NCBI RefSeq assembly: GCF_900115655.1
Contig: NZ_FOXF01000001.1
Span: forward strand, 62,001-126,000
Length of the DNA: 64,000 nt
DNA from: Ruminobacter amylophilus
GTDB taxonomy: Bacteria; Pseudomonadota; Gammaproteobacteria; Enterobacterales; Succinivibrionaceae
Reading direction: 5' to 3'
The translations under genes were made by a program, and so were the position numbers. How positions within the stretch are numbered: the first letter of the stretch is position 1; every line of letters starts with the position of its first letter. Below are positions 62,648-64,000 of this stretch, in pieces. Under the pieces are notes generated by a model, which saw only the letters and a program-made list of their open reading frames with translations, had not been told where the DNA came from and did no database searches.

Positions 62648-63922
62648 ATGCATGAAGAAAAATCAGCAGGCCTGTTCAGGGCCTCGGCGGAATACATTCC
62701 CGGCGGAGTAAACAGTCCGGTGCGGGCCTACCGCAGCGTAAACCGCATTCCGAGATTCATAGATAAGGCCAGAGGTTCAAAAATCTATGACGTCGACGGC
62801 AATGAATACATTGATTACGTATGTTCATGGGGACCGGCCATTATGGGACATGCCCATGAATCAGTACTTAAGGCTGTACATGACGCCGTTGAAAACGGAC
62901 TCAGCTTCGGTGCCCCGACCGAAAAGGAACTGAAGCTTGCCAGACTCGTAAACGGCATCATGCCGCACATCGAATCCCTGCGTCTTGTCAATTCAGGTAC
63001 CGAAGCGGTAATGAGCGCCATAAGACTTGCCAGAGGCTATACCGGTAAAAACAGAATCATCAAATTCAGAGGCTGTTACCACGGCCACAGTGACGCCATG
63101 CTGGTCAAGGCCGGTTCAGGCGGAATCACCACCGGAGTTCCTGACAGCATCGGAGTCCCGGCCGCCGTGGTGGCCGATACCATGATTGCCGAATACAACG
63201 ACATCGGATCGGTTGAAAGACTGTTTGAGGCGGCCGGCAATGAAATCGCCGCGGTAATAGTGGAACCGGTGGCAGCCAATATGGGCGTGGTGCCTCCGGC
63301 TCCGGGATTTCTGCAGGCTTTAAGGGACATTACATCCAGAAACGGCACCCTGCTGATTTTTGACGAGGTAATAACCGGATTCAGAATAGCACTTGGCGGT
63401 GCCTCAGAGCGCTACGGAGTTATTCCTGATCTGGTGACTCTCGGCAAAATCATCGGAGGAGGCATGCCTATAGGAGCCTACGGCGGCAGAAGGGAAATCA
63501 TGGAAATGGTATCACCTTCAGGAAAGGTTTATCAGGCGGGAACTCTGGCGGGAAACCCGGTGGCAACCGCAGCCGGCATCGCCACTCTGTCATGGCTTCG
63601 TGACAACCGTGATATCTACGAGGAACTTGAGGAAAACGGCGCAAAAATCGAGGAAGCTCTTAAGAAGCGATTCGGTGACAGCGCATCGGTCAACCGCACC
63701 GGATCGCTGCTGAGCGTTTTCTTCACTTCAGGGAAAGTAACCGACTATGACGGAGCCACCTCCTCAGATACCGAAAGATTCAGCAGATTCTTCAGTTACA
63801 TGCTGGACAACGGAGTGTATCTTGCTCCGTCCCAGTATGAGGCATGGTTCATCTCCGCGGCTCATTCCGGCGAAGACATCGATAAAACCTGCAGGCTTAT
63901 TGAAGACTATCAGGAAAACTAA
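62648..63922 (+). CDS. hemL: Glutamate-1-semialdehyde 2,1-aminomutase HemL
   Basis: HemL moves the amino group of glutamate semialdehyde to give 5-aminolevulinate, using pyridoxal phosphate. The 424-residue protein has FRASAEYIPGGVNSPVRA, SWGPAIMGHAHESV, NSGTEAVMSAIRLARGYTG, LLIFDEVITGFR and TLGKIIGGGMPIGAYGG with the cofactor Lys. The ATG at 62648 is chosen by homology; an upstream in-frame ATG lies inside hemB. It closes the cluster and is followed by a terminator. All steps from glutamyl-tRNA to uroporphyrinogen III and sirohydrochlorin are now covered in the window. Confidence 0.97.
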   Translation: MHEEKSAGLFRASAEYIPGGVNSPVRAYRSVNRIPRFIDKARGSKIYDVDGNEYIDYVCSWGPAIMGHAHESVLKAVHDAVENGLSFGAPTEKELKLARLVNGIMPHIESLRLVNSGTEAVMSAIRLARGYTGKNRIIKFRGCYHGHSDAMLVKAGSGGITTGVPDSIGVPAAVVADTMIAEYNDIGSVERLFEAAGNEIAAVIVEPVAANMGVVPPAPGFLQALRDITSRNGTLLIFDEVITGFRIALGGASERYGVIPDLVTLGKIIGGGMPIGAYGGRREIMEMVSPSGKVYQAGTLAGNPVATAAGIATLSWLRDNRDIYEELEENGAKIEEALKKRFGDSASVNRTGSLLSVFFTSGKVTDYDGATSSDTERFSRFFSYMLDNGVYLAPSQYEAWFISAAHSGEDIDKTCRLIEDYQEN

Positions 63923-63931
63923 ATCAATCAT

Positions 63932-63965
63932 ATCCCGGAACCATACTGCTTTCCGGGATTTTTTT
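63932..63965 (+). terminator. Rho-independent terminator of the hem cluster
   Basis: ATCCCGGAA (63932-63940) pairs with TTCCGGGAT (63951-63959) and runs into seven Ts, 10 bp after the hemL stop. Confidence 0.92.
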
Positions 63966-64000
63966 ACCCGTAATACAGAATGCCTGCAGACGTTTTTTCA

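Overview
The window reads as chromosomal DNA of an anaerobic or microaerophilic gammaproteobacterium. The gene pairs dksA-gluQ, miaB-ybeZ-ybeY-ybeX-lnt and pcnB-folK-panB-panC, a chorismate mutase/prephenate dehydrogenase fusion TyrA, MlaA, a Usg-like protein, PBP1b and a Met/Gln tRNA operon are all gammaproteobacterial. Rubredoxin fused to a flavin reductase, a dissimilatory-type sulfite reductase-like protein and a clostridial-style heme gene cluster point to anaerobic life, and glycogen/maltodextrin genes with very AT-rich spacers would fit Succinivibrionaceae (Aeromonadales). The family assignment is inference; no rRNA is present to settle it.

Layout. 1-6127 (minus): glgX (frameshifted, cut by the window edge), glgB and malQ, alpha-glucan metabolism. 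6128-7485: a 1.3 kb AT-rich gap, then gapA with a strong promoter and terminator. 8566-10282: a decayed IS110-family element. 10283-15270 (minus): an orphan HExxH/VWA protein, an FAD oxidoreductase, htpX and bioD. 15567-17492 (plus): an unknown membrane protein, a flavin reductase-rubredoxin and a small membrane protein. 17702-21459 (minus): a YdgA-like protein, tyrA and mlaA. 21983-22672 (plus): a secreted protein made of 21-residue RDRYG repeats. 22733-29758 (minus): a GyrI-like protein, a FhlB-like/FliK-like pair and mrcB.

30602-31924 (plus): dksA-gluQ. 32039-34193 (minus): ychF, pth and panD. 34735-39509: a DUF1508 protein, then panC, panB, folK and pcnB (pcnB has no ATG start). 40502-40930: five tRNA genes behind a stringent-type promoter. 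41272-47287 (plus): miaB, ybeZ, ybeY, ybeX and lnt. 47384-49302 (minus): an L,D-transpeptidase and a Usg-like dehydrogenase homologue without its catalytic cysteine. 49627-50840: an ISL3-like transposase remnant and two small unknown genes. 51223-53685 (minus): a Lon protease of the second (AsrA-like) type with a sigma-32-like promoter. 54136-55338: a zinc-ribbon membrane protein ending in a pilin-like segment.

56068-63922 (plus) is the most coherent accessory system. It holds a siroheme/4Fe-4S sulfite reductase-like protein, a TusA-like sulfur carrier, and then hemA, precorrin-2 dehydrogenase, hemC, a cobA-hemD fusion, hemB and hemL. These genes can make siroheme (and uroporphyrinogen III for heme) right beside an enzyme that needs it. 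The order and the cobA-hemD fusion are what one expects in Clostridia rather than in gammaproteobacteria, so the block may have been acquired by transfer.

No CRISPR array, rRNA, prophage or replication origin was seen.
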